DNA from: Aeromicrobium sp. Root472D3
Lineage (GTDB): Bacteria > Actinomycetota > Actinomycetes > Propionibacteriales > Nocardioidaceae
Reading direction: 5' to 3'
Assembly (NCBI RefSeq): GCF_001426485.1
Contig: NZ_LMET01000001.1
Location: 296,844-360,843, forward strand
Length of the DNA: 64,000 nt
Shown here in pieces: positions 43,117-52,542 of this stretch. The notes under the pieces were generated by a model. The model had not been told where the DNA came from. It ran no database searches and saw only the letters and a program-made list of their open reading frames with translations. Position 1 is the stretch's first letter. Each line of letters opens with the position of its first letter. The translations under genes and the position numbers were made by a program.

Positions 43117-44691
43117 ATGACCGACTCGCACGATCCGTTCGCCGCCAATCCGTACTCCCCCCCTACGGATCGTGACGGCGCAGACGCCGCTCCCAGCAAC
43201 GACCCGGCCGGGCAGACACCGCCCCCGGCCGCGCCCCACCGCGACACCGAGCCGACGGTCGAGGTGCCCGCCCAGGCCCCCGCCACGTCCGAGGCCGCTC
43301 CCCCGCCGCCCCCGGCCACGGAGCCGCAGACCCGTCAGGCCGAGGCCGCACCCGCCGCCCCGACGGACGACTACACGCACCGCTACGCGGCCCCCACCGA
43401 CCAGTCGGGACAGCAGGGCGTGCCGGCCGGTGCGCCCCTGTCGAACCACGGCGACCCGTTCCGCGACAACGAGCCCACGACGTCCTTCGCCACGCCCGCC
43501 TTCGCGGCGGCCGGTGCGGGCGCCGGAGCCGGCTACGGCGCCGGCGGACACGACGGCGGCGCGTCGCAGACGCCTCCCCCGCGTCGTGGCGGACGACGCC
43601 TCGCGGCCGGGCTCGCGTTCCTGGTGCTCGCGGGCGGCGCCGGTTACGGCGGCGCCTGGGCGTTCGACCAGCAGGACGGCAGCGGCAGCGGCGACGGGAC
43701 GACCGTCAGCTCGCTCGACACCAGCAACAAGGCCACGCAGACCAAGGCGCCGTCCGGCACGGTCGAGCAGGTCGCCGACAAGGTGCTGCCCTCGGTCGTC
43801 CAGATCAACGTCAAGGGTGGTCAGGAGTCGGGCTCCGGCACCGGCATCATCATCAGCAGCGACGGCGAGATCATGACGAACAACCACGTCGTCTCGGTCG
43901 CCGGCGACGACGGCACGATCACGGTCGCCTTCAACGACGGCACGAACGCCAAGGCCGAGATCGTCGGCACCGACCCCAAGACCGACCTGGCCGTCATCAA
44001 GGCGGACGGCAAGTCGGGCCTGACGCCCGCGGCGCTCGGCACGTCGGCCGATCTCAAGGTCGGCCAGGAGGTCGTCGCGATCGGCTCGCCGTTCGGTCTC
44101 GAGAGCACCGTGACGCAGGGCATCGTCTCGGCCCTGAACCGTCCGGTCTCGTCCAGCGACGGGTCCGGCGGCGACCGGACGACGTTCCCGGCCGTGCAGA
44201 CCGACGCCGCGATCAACCCCGGCAACTCCGGCGGCCCCCTGGTCGACCTGCAGGGTCGCGTGATCGCGATCAACTCGGCGATCCGCTCCGGCGGGACGAC
44301 GTCGGGCGAGGCCGGCTCGATCGGCCTGGGCTTCGCGATCCCGATCGACTTGGCCAAGAACGTCGGCAAGCAGCTGCTCGACGGCAAGACCGTCGCCCAC
44401 GCGCAGATCGGCGTCACGGTCGACAACTTCCTCGGCACCGACGGCATCACCGGCATCGGCGCGCAGGTCAAGGAGATCACGCCCGACGGCGCCGGCGACA
44501 AGGCCGGCCTGAAGGAGGGCGACGTCATCACCTCGGTCAACGGCATGGTCGTGCCGAGCTCCGAGGCCCTGGTGGCGGCCGTCCGGGGCTACAACCCCGG
44601 CGAGAAGATCACGGTCGACTACACCCGTGGCAGCCAGAAGTCCGAGACCGAGGTGACCCTCGGATCCGACGGCGGCACGACGACGCAGTAG
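43117..44691 (+). CDS. pepD: PepD/HtrA-like membrane-anchored serine protease with PDZ domain
   Basis: 524 residues. A long Pro/Ala-rich cytoplasmic N-terminus precedes one membrane helix (about 160-182, LAAGLAFLVLAGGAGYGGAW). The trypsin-like domain has the triad His257 (TNNHVVS), Asp290 (KTDLAVIK) and Ser371 (GNSGGPL); a PDZ domain fills the last 90 residues (GAGDKAGLKEGDVITSVNG). Such proteins degrade or refold misfolded envelope proteins and tune the MprAB response. I prefer the ATG at 43117 over that at 43111 because it is the expected start of a leaderless transcript. A strong terminator follows. Confidence 0.88.
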   Translation: MTDSHDPFAANPYSPPTDRDGADAAPSNDPAGQTPPPAAPHRDTEPTVEVPAQAPATSEAAPPPPPATEPQTRQAEAAPAAPTDDYTHRYAAPTDQSGQQGVPAGAPLSNHGDPFRDNEPTTSFATPAFAAAGAGAGAGYGAGGHDGGASQTPPPRRGGRRLAAGLAFLVLAGGAGYGGAWAFDQQDGSGSGDGTTVSSLDTSNKATQTKAPSGTVEQVADKVLPSVVQINVKGGQESGSGTGIIISSDGEIMTNNHVVSVAGDDGTITVAFNDGTNAKAEIVGTDPKTDLAVIKADGKSGLTPAALGTSADLKVGQEVVAIGSPFGLESTVTQGIVSALNRPVSSSDGSGGDRTTFPAVQTDAAINPGNSGGPLVDLQGRVIAINSAIRSGGTTSGEAGSIGLGFAIPIDLAKNVGKQLLDGKTVAHAQIGVTVDNFLGTDGITGIGAQVKEITPDGAGDKAGLKEGDVITSVNGMVVPSSEALVAAVRGYNPGEKITVDYTRGSQKSETEVTLGSDGGTTTQ

Positions 44692-44706
44692 TCGTCACCC
44701 GAACCG

Positions 44707-44743
44707 ACGAAGACCCCGACCTCCCCCCGGTCGGGGTCTTCGT
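44707..44743 (+). terminator. Hairpin terminator of the pepD-like gene
   Basis: ACGAAGACCCCGACC and GGTCGGGGTCTTCGT form a perfect 15-bp stem with a 7-nt loop. Confidence 0.85.
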
Positions 44744-44819
44744 CGTCCGTCCCGGTGGTGCCGACCGTCAGGTCCGAATCCCGCGAGTGGCGGCGTGGCC
44801 CGAGCACTAGCGTGGACCC

Positions 44820-45743
44820 GTGAAGACCGACCGCGACCTCTCCGTCCCCGCCCTGCTCGTGACGGTGCTGCTGTGGGCGTCGGCGTTCGTGGGCATCCGG
44901 GCCGTCGGCGACACCTATTCCCCGGGGTCGCTGACCCTCGGACGCCTGGTGGTCGGGGCGGTCGCGCTGACCGCGTTCGTCCGACCTCGGGTGGGCACCC
45001 TCCCCCGTGGCCGGGGGCTGCTGCTCGTGGCGGTCTACGCGCTGACGTGGTCGGTGGCGTACAACATCGCGCTCAACGCGGCCGAGCGCGACCTCGATGC
45101 CGGCACCACGGCGCTGATCGTCAACATCGGGCCGGCGCTCATCGCGCTGCTCGCCGGCGTCGTGCTGAAGGAGGGCTTCCCGAGACCCCTCGTCGTCGGG
45201 ATGGTCGTGGCCTTCGCCGGCGTCGCCCTCATCGCGACGAGCACCGAGCGCGACCCCACCGCCGCGGCGACCGCCACGACGACCGGCGTCGTGCTGTGCG
45301 TCCTGGCCGCCGTGTTCTACGCGGTCGGCGCGCTCGTGCAGAAGCCGGCACTGGCGTTCGTGAGCCCCGTCATGTGCGTGTGGCTCGGCTGCGTCATCGG
45401 CGCGGTCGCGTGCCTGCCGTTCGCACCCGCGCTCGTCGGCGAGCTGCGAGACGCCTCCGGGCAGGACGTGCTCTGGCTGGTCTACCTCGGGGTGTTCCCG
45501 ACCGCCGTCGCGTTCACGACGTGGTCCTACGCGCTGCGCCGCATCTCGGCAGGTCAGGCGGCGTCGACCACGTACCTCGTGCCGGCCGTCGCGACGGCGA
45601 TCTCGTGGGCCGTGCTCGACGAGGTGCCGGCGGCGCTGTCGTTCGTCGGCGGCGCGCTGTGCCTCGCCGGCGTCGCCATCACCCGCCTGCGGCCCCGAGC
45701 GCCCGACCCAGTCGCGCCAGGTCGGGAGCGGCCGCGTCGATGA
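44820..45743 (+). CDS. EamA/DMT-family transporter
   Basis: 307 residues, ten membrane segments in two EamA repeats. VTVLLWASAFVGIRAV, NIGPALIALLAGVVLKE, FAGVALIATS and TYLVPAVATAISWAVLDEVPAALSFVGGALCLAGVAI match the DMT export carriers. It is distinct from the EamA protein at 37.7 kb. The start is GTG after a GAC-rich leader. Its last 65 bp overlap the 3' end of the convergent MmgE/PrpD gene, so its real end is set by the C-terminal Arg-rich tail. Confidence 0.82.
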   Translation: MKTDRDLSVPALLVTVLLWASAFVGIRAVGDTYSPGSLTLGRLVVGAVALTAFVRPRVGTLPRGRGLLLVAVYALTWSVAYNIALNAAERDLDAGTTALIVNIGPALIALLAGVVLKEGFPRPLVVGMVVAFAGVALIATSTERDPTAAATATTTGVVLCVLAAVFYAVGALVQKPALAFVSPVMCVWLGCVIGAVACLPFAPALVGELRDASGQDVLWLVYLGVFPTAVAFTTWSYALRRISAGQAASTTYLVPAVATAISWAVLDEVPAALSFVGGALCLAGVAITRLRPRAPDPVAPGRERPRR

Positions 45744-47073
45744 GCTCGGCCACGACCTGGTCGACCCGGTCGTCGGCGAGACCGGCCGCGGCCAGGTTGG
45801 CACGCGCCTTGTCCAGCACGTCGCCGGCCGGGACCGGACGTCCGGCGCCGCCCAGCACGTCGTCGACCGATGCGTCGACCGACCGACCGTCCGTGAGGGT
45901 GACCCGGAGCCGCGCCGGGAAGCGCGCCGGGAAGCCGGAGTCGTCCCACACCTCGTGCGTGATGCGACGGGAGAGCTCGAGACGCTCACCGCCGATCGGC
46001 TCCGAGAACAGATCGAGCCCCACGCGCCCGTCGACGGCCCGTCCCGCCAGCACGTAGGGCAGGCTCCAGCGCGCGTCGTGCGGGGTCCTCGGTGACTGCC
46101 GTCCGGACCACGGATCGGCGATGATCGGCAGGGCGCCGCGGGGAACGTGGCAGTGGATCGACGCGATGTCGGCAGCCTCGACCCCGTCGTCCATGACGAG
46201 GCCCAAGGCCTCGACGAACGGGTGGATGAAGTGGCAGCAGGGGATCATCTTGAAGGCCGCGTCGGGCAGGTGCCAGCGCTCGCCCAGGGTCGTCAGCTCG
46301 TCGGCCAGACGCGCCGGGGCGTCGGCGTCGCCGGCGTAGAGACTGAAGAACCCCAGGTCGCCCTCGAGGACGCGTGAGGGCCCCGTCATGCCGGCCCGGG
46401 CCAGCTCGGCCGCCCACAGGCCCGAGTGCGCGGCCCACGCCGGTTGCCCGGCCTTGATCGTGTCGCCGTCGGCGAGGAAGGCGAAGGTGCCGCCCGGCAT
46501 GCTGCCGGCGATGCCGAGGGCGTCCACCGCGACCTGCTCGGCATCGTCGTGCAGCAGCGACGACACGAGCGAGGCCGCGAACGGCCCGGCCGCCGACGTG
46601 GTCTGGAAGCCGCGGGCCTGCAGCGTCCCGGGACTCGCGAGACCCATCCGGATGATCGCCTCCCAGCCCAGGGCGTACGCCGACAGCATCGCGGTGCCGG
46701 TGGCACCGACCTCCTCGGCGACGGCCAGCGCCGCGGCGGCCAGGGTCGCGCTGCCGTGCATGACCGAGGCGACGTGCGTGTCGTCGAACTCGAGCGAGTG
46801 CATGTACGAGCCGTTGACGAGGGCCGCCACCGACGCGGGCGCCGTGGCCGACGAGCCGAGCACCGTCGACCGTCCACCGGTGTGCGCCACCGTGACGACC
46901 CGGTCGAGGCCACGGAGGGGGCCGCTGCGCGCGCCCAGCGTGCCGACGCCGAGCGCGTCGAGCAAGTGCAGCCGCGCGGACGACATGACGTGATCGGGCA
47001 GCCGTCCGTGCAGCGCGCGGGCGCGACGGACGAGATCGGTCGTGAGCCCCGGCGAGTCCGCGGGCGCCGTCAT
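45679..47073 (-). CDS. MmgE/PrpD family protein B
   Basis: 464 residues. LHLLDALGVGTLGARSGP, VNGSYMHSLEFDDTHVASVMHGSATLAAAALAVAEEVGATG, GWEAIIRMGLAS, GFQTTSAAGPFAAS and IPCCHFIHPFVEAL are typical of the MmgE/PrpD family (2-methylcitrate dehydratase, cis-aconitate decarboxylase, iminodisuccinate epimerase). Members act on small tricarboxylates or dicarboxylates without metal. Last gene of the long catabolic operon; ATGA overlap with the first PrpD paralogue. Two diverged copies in tandem suggest either a heteromer or two successive steps. Confidence 0.83.
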   Translation of the reverse strand: MTAPADSPGLTTDLVRRARALHGRLPDHVMSSARLHLLDALGVGTLGARSGPLRGLDRVVTVAHTGGRSTVLGSSATAPASVAALVNGSYMHSLEFDDTHVASVMHGSATLAAAALAVAEEVGATGTAMLSAYALGWEAIIRMGLASPGTLQARGFQTTSAAGPFAASLVSSLLHDDAEQVAVDALGIAGSMPGGTFAFLADGDTIKAGQPAWAAHSGLWAAELARAGMTGPSRVLEGDLGFFSLYAGDADAPARLADELTTLGERWHLPDAAFKMIPCCHFIHPFVEALGLVMDDGVEAADIASIHCHVPRGALPIIADPWSGRQSPRTPHDARWSLPYVLAGRAVDGRVGLDLFSEPIGGERLELSRRITHEVWDDSGFPARFPARLRVTLTDGRSVDASVDDVLGGAGRPVPAGDVLDKARANLAAAGLADDRVDQVVAELIDAAAPDLARLGRALGAAGG

Positions 47074-48458
47074 CGGCGCCACGCCTCGGTCACGACGGCG
47101 TGCCACGACCGCTCGTCGAGCTCGCGGCCCGCGACCAGCGCACGGGCCAGGGGGGCGAACGCCGGCGTCGCCGCCGTCAGGTCGGAGATCTTCGCCAGCA
47201 CCTGGTCCTCCTCGAGGGGACGGTCGGGACCACCCACGGCGCTCAGCACGACGACCTCGGACGTCGTGCCGTCGGTGCGGGTCACCCGCACGCGGGCCGG
47301 GCGGTCGTGCGGGGCCTCCGGCAGGGGCTCGAAGGCCTCGAGCCGGACGAGTCCGCGGAGGCGGGCGACGGTCCGGTCGTGCAGCAGCGCCTCGCCGAAG
47401 ACGTCCGGACCGGTGCGGCCCGTCGCGAGCACGGTGCTCACGACGTGGGGCAGCGAGAACTTGCCCGCCAGCGTCGTGACCGGCGTGGTGTTGTCGAGCG
47501 AGTACGCCAGCGGGTGCGTCTCGACGACGACCTCGGCGATGTCCTGCGCGTCGGTGCCGGCCAGCTCGCCGTGCGCCAGCTCGAGCGACGCCTCGAGCGC
47601 CGAGTGCGTGTACTGGCAGGCCGCGTAGACCTTGTGGTACCCGTCGAGGATCGCCCAGGGACGGTCCGGGGCGTCCTCGCCGAGGCGGGCCACCTCGTCC
47701 TCGTCGACGGCGTGGCCGTATCCCGCCGCGAACACGTCGAGGGCCCCGGTCGGCTCGCCGCCGAGCCCCGCGGCCGAGAGGTCGACCGCGAGGAATCCGA
47801 GCACCGCACCGGCGCCGGCCCAGGCGTTGCGCACCTGCGCGCCCGACACCGCGTGGCTGAACGGTCCCGACATCGACAGCGTCGACGCGACGTCGACCGC
47901 GGCCATGACGGCCGCGCCCGAGCCGGTGCGCAACCAGGCCACCGCGGCGGCGGCGCCGATCGGCGACAGCGTCGCGTGCGGGTGCAGCACCAGGGGCCTC
48001 GGCGCCGGGAAGAGGCGCGCGAACGCCGTCACGACCTCGTAGCCCACCACCACCGCGGCGAGCACGTCGGCGACGCTGCGCCCGGTGGCCTCGGCCTCGG
48101 CGGCGGCTGCCGGCACGGTGTAGAGGCCGCCGTGGCACGTCGCCGGTCGGTAGCCCTCGTCGAGCTCGTCCCAGCCGCACGCCGTTGCGTTCAGGGCCGC
48201 CGTGCGGTCGCGCGGTCCCCGGCCGCCCAGGACCGTGGTCGCCTCCCCGGGCGAGCCGGGCGACGTGAACGCCCGGCCGAGCTCGACCACCTCGGGGTGC
48301 GTCGCGCCGACCACCATCGCCGCGAGGTCGTCCATCACGACCAGGGCGGCCTTGCTGCGCAGCCGCTCGTCGGCCAGCAGGGTCGCCGGGTCGAGGGCGT
48401 CGATGCGCTCGACCAGCCGCTCCCGCCAGGCGTCCCAGCCCGCCGGCACCGCCGTCAC
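47070..48458 (-). CDS. MmgE/PrpD family protein A
   Basis: 462 residues, GTG start overlapping the FAD-enzyme stop (GTGA). LVVMDDLAAMVVGATHPEV, LNATACGWDELDEGYRPATCHGGLYTVPAAAAEAEATG, VVVGYEVVTAFARLF, HPHATLSPIGAAAAVAWL and YHKVYAACQYTHSALEASLEL show the same family as the next gene. The active-site region differs (DELDEGYRPATCHGG here versus LEFDDTHVASVMHGS), so their substrates or roles are not identical. It probably performs a dehydration/hydration or an epimerisation in the pathway. Confidence 0.83.
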   Translation of the reverse strand: MTAVPAGWDAWRERLVERIDALDPATLLADERLRSKAALVVMDDLAAMVVGATHPEVVELGRAFTSPGSPGEATTVLGGRGPRDRTAALNATACGWDELDEGYRPATCHGGLYTVPAAAAEAEATGRSVADVLAAVVVGYEVVTAFARLFPAPRPLVLHPHATLSPIGAAAAVAWLRTGSGAAVMAAVDVASTLSMSGPFSHAVSGAQVRNAWAGAGAVLGFLAVDLSAAGLGGEPTGALDVFAAGYGHAVDEDEVARLGEDAPDRPWAILDGYHKVYAACQYTHSALEASLELAHGELAGTDAQDIAEVVVETHPLAYSLDNTTPVTTLAGKFSLPHVVSTVLATGRTGPDVFGEALLHDRTVARLRGLVRLEAFEPLPEAPHDRPARVRVTRTDGTTSEVVVLSAVGGPDRPLEEDQVLAKISDLTAATPAFAPLARALVAGRELDERSWHAVVTEAWRR

Positions 48459-49870
48459 GCGGGATCCACCGCGGCCGCGGCCGTGCCCGCGAGCCGGCCG
48501 AGACCCACCGCGGTCAGCAGGCCGTTGCCCGAGGAGTAGCCGCGTCCGCCCTGCTGGCCGCTGACGCCGGCGGCCACGCCGCCGACCGCGAACAGCCCGG
48601 GGACGACACCGTCGTCGCGCAGCACCCGCCCGTCGCCGTCGACGTCGAGTCCGCCCTGGGTGTGGAACAGCCCCGGGGACACGCGCGACGCGACGTAGGG
48701 CGGCTCGAGGGGAGCCATGCCGAAGTCGGTGCGGCCGTGCTCGTCGGCGGACTCGCCGCGGGCTGCCGCGGCGTACGCCTCGAGGGTCGGGCGCAGGGCG
48801 TCGACGTCCACCCCGACGACCCGAGCGAGGTCGTCGACGGTCGCGCACTCCTTGGCGCCGCCCATCTCGACCAGGTCGGCGAACTCGTCCTCGCGCAGCG
48901 TGATGTCGCGGATGCGGGCGTCGTAGACGGCCCAGATCGGAGCCGTTCCGCCCAGCACCTCGGTGGCGAACCCCGAGTACCCGACGATCTCGTCGCCGAG
49001 CCGCACCCCGCGGGCGTCGACCAGGACGCCGCCCTTCTCGACCGTCGTCCACGACAGGATCGAGCCGTGCGGGTACGCGACCGCGGCGTACCCCTGGAAC
49101 GCGGCCTGGTTGCGCAGCCGTCCGCCCAGGTCGACGCCCCACTCGATCGCCTCGCCCGTCGAGCCGTGGGCACCGAAGTACTCCAGCCCCGCCAGCTCGG
49201 GAGCCCACCGCTGGACCAGCTCGCGGTTGGCCGCGAAGCCGTTGGCGGCCAGCACCACGGACCGTGCACGGATGACGTACCGCTCCGTGCGCTCGCCCTC
49301 GACGACGACGCCGCGCACGACCCCGTCCTCGACCAGCAGCTCGGTGACGGGGTTGCCCGTGACGACGTCGACGCCGGCGCGACGGCACGCCGCGACCAGG
49401 TCGTTCGACAGGTCGATGCCGCGGCGCGACACCGGGGCGTGCAGGCGCGTGACCGAGTGGCCGACGTGCTTGTAGTCGGTGATGAGCGCCAGGCCGACCC
49501 CGTGGTCGTCGACGAGCCACTCGACCAACGACGCCGACGTCTCGGCCAGCCGGCGCGTCAGGTGCTCGGCCTCGTGAGGACCGCTCTGCCGGATCAGGTC
49601 GGCGGTCATGCGATCGGGGTCGTCGTCGACGCCCGCCTCGCGCTGGAACCGCGAGCCGGCCGCGGGGATCGAGCCCGTCGACAGCGCCGTGTTGCCGCCC
49701 GGCGCGTCGAGCTTCTCGAGCACGACGACCGACGCGCCGGCGTCGGACGCCGCCAGGGCAGCCGCGAGTCCGCCGCCGCCCGCTCCGACGACCACGACGT
49801 CGACGTCGAACTCGTCGGCGTCCGCCGTGCGGTCGGGTGCGGTCGTGGACGGGGTGGGTGTCGAGCTCAT
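48455..49870 (-). CDS. FAD-dependent oxidoreductase (fumarate reductase/KstD-like)
   Basis: 471 residues. The Rossmann motif VVVVGAGGGGLAAALAASDAG, LEKLDAPGGNTALSTGSI, a GxxHGSTGEAIEW substrate region and the C-terminal FAVGGVAAGVSGQQGGRGYSSGNGLLTAVGLGRLAG match FAD_binding_2 enzymes. That group includes tricarballylate dehydrogenase, urocanate reductase and 3-ketosteroid dehydrogenase. It adds or removes hydrogen at a C=C bond next to a carboxyl or keto group. I start at the ATG with an AGGAAG ribosome site at 49870. A 79-bp gap to the SDR gene upstream is the longest in this part. Confidence 0.85.
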   Translation of the reverse strand: MSSTPTPSTTAPDRTADADEFDVDVVVVGAGGGGLAAALAASDAGASVVVLEKLDAPGGNTALSTGSIPAAGSRFQREAGVDDDPDRMTADLIRQSGPHEAEHLTRRLAETSASLVEWLVDDHGVGLALITDYKHVGHSVTRLHAPVSRRGIDLSNDLVAACRRAGVDVVTGNPVTELLVEDGVVRGVVVEGERTERYVIRARSVVLAANGFAANRELVQRWAPELAGLEYFGAHGSTGEAIEWGVDLGGRLRNQAAFQGYAAVAYPHGSILSWTTVEKGGVLVDARGVRLGDEIVGYSGFATEVLGGTAPIWAVYDARIRDITLREDEFADLVEMGGAKECATVDDLARVVGVDVDALRPTLEAYAAAARGESADEHGRTDFGMAPLEPPYVASRVSPGLFHTQGGLDVDGDGRVLRDDGVVPGLFAVGGVAAGVSGQQGGRGYSSGNGLLTAVGLGRLAGTAAAAVDPA

Positions 49871-49949
49871 GATGCTTCCTTCCGGCCGGCTGCGAGGCCG
49901 GCTCACACGATGTCAGGCGCGACGGGGGTGCCCGCCGCGAGGTCGGCGA

Positions 49950-50717
49950 TCAGGCCGTCGGCACCTTGGCCATCAGGCCTCCGTCGACCAGGATCGAGGT
50001 GCCGGTGACGAACGAGGCGTCGTCGGAGGCCAGGAACGCGATGGCCCCGGCGATGTCGGCGGGGCTGCCCATGCGGCCCAGGGGTGCCGCCGCTCCGGCA
50101 CCTGCCGCGGCGGCCGCGGGGTCGTCCTGGGCGTCGAAGTAGCCCTGCAGGTTGGGCGTCAGGATGAAGCCCGGGCACACCGCGTTGACGCGGATGCCGT
50201 GCGGGCCGCCGTCCAGCGCCATGGCCTTGGTCATCGCCAGGATCGCGCCCTTCGACGCGACGTAGGCGGCGTCCTGCGGGAACCCGGCGAACGACGCCGT
50301 CGAGCCGAGCGTCACGATCGAGCCGCCTCGCGGCACCATGGCGGGCCACAGGTGGCGGTTGAGCAGGAACAGGCTCGTCAGGTTGACGTCCATCTGGTGG
50401 TGCCACTCCTGCGGCGTCAGGGCGTCGAGGGCTCCCACGACCGTGATGCCCGCCGCGTGGACGACGACGTCGGGCGCTCCGTGCTCGGCCAGCAGGCCCG
50501 GGACGTGGGCGTCTACCTCGTCCTGCGAGGCGACGTCGAAGGCCGCCGTGACGGCGCGGGGGCCTGCCGCTGCTGCTGCCTCGGCGAGGCGGTCCTGGTC
50601 GCGACCCAGCAGCAGCACCGTGGCGCCGTCGGCCGCCAGGCGCTCGGCGGCGCCGCGGCCGATGCCCGAGCTGGCGCCCGAGACCCAGGCGAGCCGGCCG
50701 TCGAGCCGGCCCGTCAT
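49950..50717 (-). CDS. Short-chain dehydrogenase/reductase 2 of the catabolic operon
   Basis: 255 residues. WVSGASSGIGRGAAE as cofactor motif, VVVHAAGITVVG, LGSTASFAGFPQDAAYVASKGA with catalytic Ser, Tyr and Lys, and INVDGGL-like ending SILVDGGLMAKV. The NNAG motif is replaced by VHAAG. The classical length and the ending fit a secondary-alcohol dehydrogenase of a FabG-like type. It overlaps the first SDR gene by 4 bp; the two share about the same architecture but are clearly diverged. Confidence 0.86.
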   Translation of the reverse strand: MTGRLDGRLAWVSGASSGIGRGAAERLAADGATVLLLGRDQDRLAEAAAAAGPRAVTAAFDVASQDEVDAHVPGLLAEHGAPDVVVHAAGITVVGALDALTPQEWHHQMDVNLTSLFLLNRHLWPAMVPRGGSIVTLGSTASFAGFPQDAAYVASKGAILAMTKAMALDGGPHGIRVNAVCPGFILTPNLQGYFDAQDDPAAAAAGAGAAAPLGRMGSPADIAGAIAFLASDDASFVTGTSILVDGGLMAKVPTA

Positions 50718-51448
50718 GCGCCGCCCATCGGCAGCGCGGGCTGGCCCGCGGTCCATCCGCCGTCGACGGCCATCACGACGCCCGTGACGGCCGACGCCCA
50801 GGACGACGCCAGGTACGCGATGGTCTGGCCGATCTCCTCGGGCTCGAACATGCGGCCGAGCGGGACGCGCGCCGACACCGCGGCGTCGAGCTCGGGCGTC
50901 ATCTGCTGCTTGGCCATCGGGGTGAGGGTGAAGCCGGGGCAGACCGCGTTGACGCGGATGTTGTCGGGGGCCCAGTCGATCGCCAGCGAGCGGGTCAGGG
51001 CCGCGACGGCACCCTTGGACGCCGAGTACGCCGACTGGTCGGGCAGGCTCACGAGCGCCGCCTGCGAGGCGACGTTGACGATCGCACCCGCGCCGGACGC
51101 CTTGAGCGTCGCGTAGAGGGCCTTGCTGGTGTTGAACGTGCCGACGACGTTGACGTCGTACGTGCGGCGGAAGTCGTCGGGGTCGACGTCCTGCGCCGGC
51201 AGGTTGGCCGTGATGATGCCGGCGCAGTTGACCAGGACGTCGACCTGCCCGTGCTCGGCCACCGCGGCGTCGGCGGCACGCTGCACCGAGGCGGAGTCGG
51301 TGATGTCGGTCCCGACGATGCCGGGGGCCTCGTCGAGGTCCCACGCGACGACGGTCGCGCCCGCTCCGCGCAGCACCTCGACCGTCGCCGCCCCGATGCC
51401 GGACGCGCCTCCGGTGACGACGGCCACCTTGCCTGAGAGATCGACCAT
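50714..51448 (-). CDS. Short-chain dehydrogenase/reductase 1 of the catabolic operon
   Basis: 244 residues. VVTGGASGIGAATVE, VLVNCAGII, NVASQAALVSLPDQSAYSASKGAVAALTRSLAIDWA, and VMAVDGGWTAGQ are complete, with Ser, Tyr and Lys in place. The VVAWDLDEAPG strand ends in Asp, which favours NAD over NADP and so an oxidative, catabolic role. It has an AAGGAAGG ribosome site. It precedes SDR 2 and follows the OYE-family reductase with a 17-bp gap. Confidence 0.87.
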   Translation of the reverse strand: MVDLSGKVAVVTGGASGIGAATVEVLRGAGATVVAWDLDEAPGIVGTDITDSASVQRAADAAVAEHGQVDVLVNCAGIITANLPAQDVDPDDFRRTYDVNVVGTFNTSKALYATLKASGAGAIVNVASQAALVSLPDQSAYSASKGAVAALTRSLAIDWAPDNIRVNAVCPGFTLTPMAKQQMTPELDAAVSARVPLGRMFEPEEIGQTIAYLASSWASAVTGVVMAVDGGWTAGQPALPMGGA

Positions 51449-51465
51449 GACGTGCCTTCCTTTCG

Positions 51466-52542
51466 TCAGCGCGCGGACGCGCTGGGGTAGTCGGTGTAGC
51501 CGGCGTCCCCGCCGGTGTAGAACGTGTCCTCGTCCCAGGCCGAGCGCTCGACGCCGAGGCGCCACCGCTCGACCAGGTCGGGGTTGGAGATGAAGAGCCG
51601 ACCGACGCTGACGAGGTCGGCGACACCGTCCTCGACGATCGGGGCGACCTCGTCGAGCTCGCTGGAGCCCATGTAGCCCGTGTTGACGACGTACGTGGAC
51701 GGCCAGCGCCGACGCAGCTCCTCGTGCAGGGTCGAGGTGCGCCCGCGCAGCGTGTGCAGGTAGGCGAAGCCGTCTGCGGCGAGCTCGTCGACCAGGGTCA
51801 GGTAGGTGTCCTCGTTGTCGCGGTCGCGCATGTCGTTGAACTGACCGCCGGGCGAGATGCGCAGGCCCACGCGGTCGGCGCCGATGGCGTCGGCGCAGGC
51901 CCGGGCGACCTCGACCAGGAACCGCGCACGGCCCTCGGGCGTCCCGCCGTACTCGTCGGTTCGCTCGTTGGTGCCCGGCGACAGGAACTGGTGGGGCAGG
52001 TAGCCGTTCGCGGCGTGGATCTCGATGCCGTCGGCGCCCGCGGCGACGGCACGAGCGGCGGCCGCGGCGTAGTCGGCGACGATCGTGGCGATCTCGTCGG
52101 TCGTCATGGCCCGCGGCTCGGGGCACGGCACGGTCTCGCCGTCGGCCGTCGTGACCTCGAGGTCGGCGCGCACGGCGCTCGGCGCCAGCACCTCGCACCC
52201 CTCGGGCAGCAGGCTGGGGTGGCCGATGCGACCGGTGTGCATCAGCTGGACGAACAGGCGCCCTCCCGCCTCGTGCACCGCGTCGGCGACGCGCGCCCAC
52301 TGGGCCTGCTGCTCGTCGGTGTGCAGACCCGGGGTGCCGGGGTAGCCCTGCCCCGCGGCGCTCGGCTGGGTCGCCTCGCTGACGATCAGGCCTGCACCCG
52401 CGCGCTGGCGGTAGTAGTCGACGGCGCTGTCGGGGAGCACCCCGGCCACGTCCGCCCGGTTGCGGGTCATGGGAGCCATGACGACGCGGTTGGCCAGCTC
52501 GACGCGGCCGAGCGTCCAGGGCGTGAAGATCGTGTCAGGCAC
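51466..52542 (-). CDS. Old Yellow Enzyme family ene-reductase
   Basis: 358 residues, FMN-dependent TIM barrel. TPWTLGRVELANRVVMAPMTRNRAD at the start, QLMHTGRIGHPSLLPEGCEVLAPSAV, the GADGIEIHAANGYLPHQFLSPGTNERTDEYGG motif with the substrate-binding His/Asn pair, and VGLRISPGGQFND are typical of NemA/XenB-like alkene reductases. It reduces activated C=C bonds of enones, enals or maleimides. The start overlaps the regulator gene by 8 bp. Confidence 0.88.
   Translation of the reverse strand: MPDTIFTPWTLGRVELANRVVMAPMTRNRADVAGVLPDSAVDYYRQRAGAGLIVSEATQPSAAGQGYPGTPGLHTDEQQAQWARVADAVHEAGGRLFVQLMHTGRIGHPSLLPEGCEVLAPSAVRADLEVTTADGETVPCPEPRAMTTDEIATIVADYAAAAARAVAAGADGIEIHAANGYLPHQFLSPGTNERTDEYGGTPEGRARFLVEVARACADAIGADRVGLRISPGGQFNDMRDRDNEDTYLTLVDELAADGFAYLHTLRGRTSTLHEELRRRWPSTYVVNTGYMGSSELDEVAPIVEDGVADLVSVGRLFISNPDLVERWRLGVERSAWDEDTFYTGGDAGYTDYPSASAR

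Noticed and set aside
44781..44800. Third copy of the 82-bp palindromic element
   Set aside because: CCGCGAGTGG-CGGCGTGG matches only the first 17-18 bases with a 2-base gap, and nothing else of the element follows; most likely chance or a remnant.
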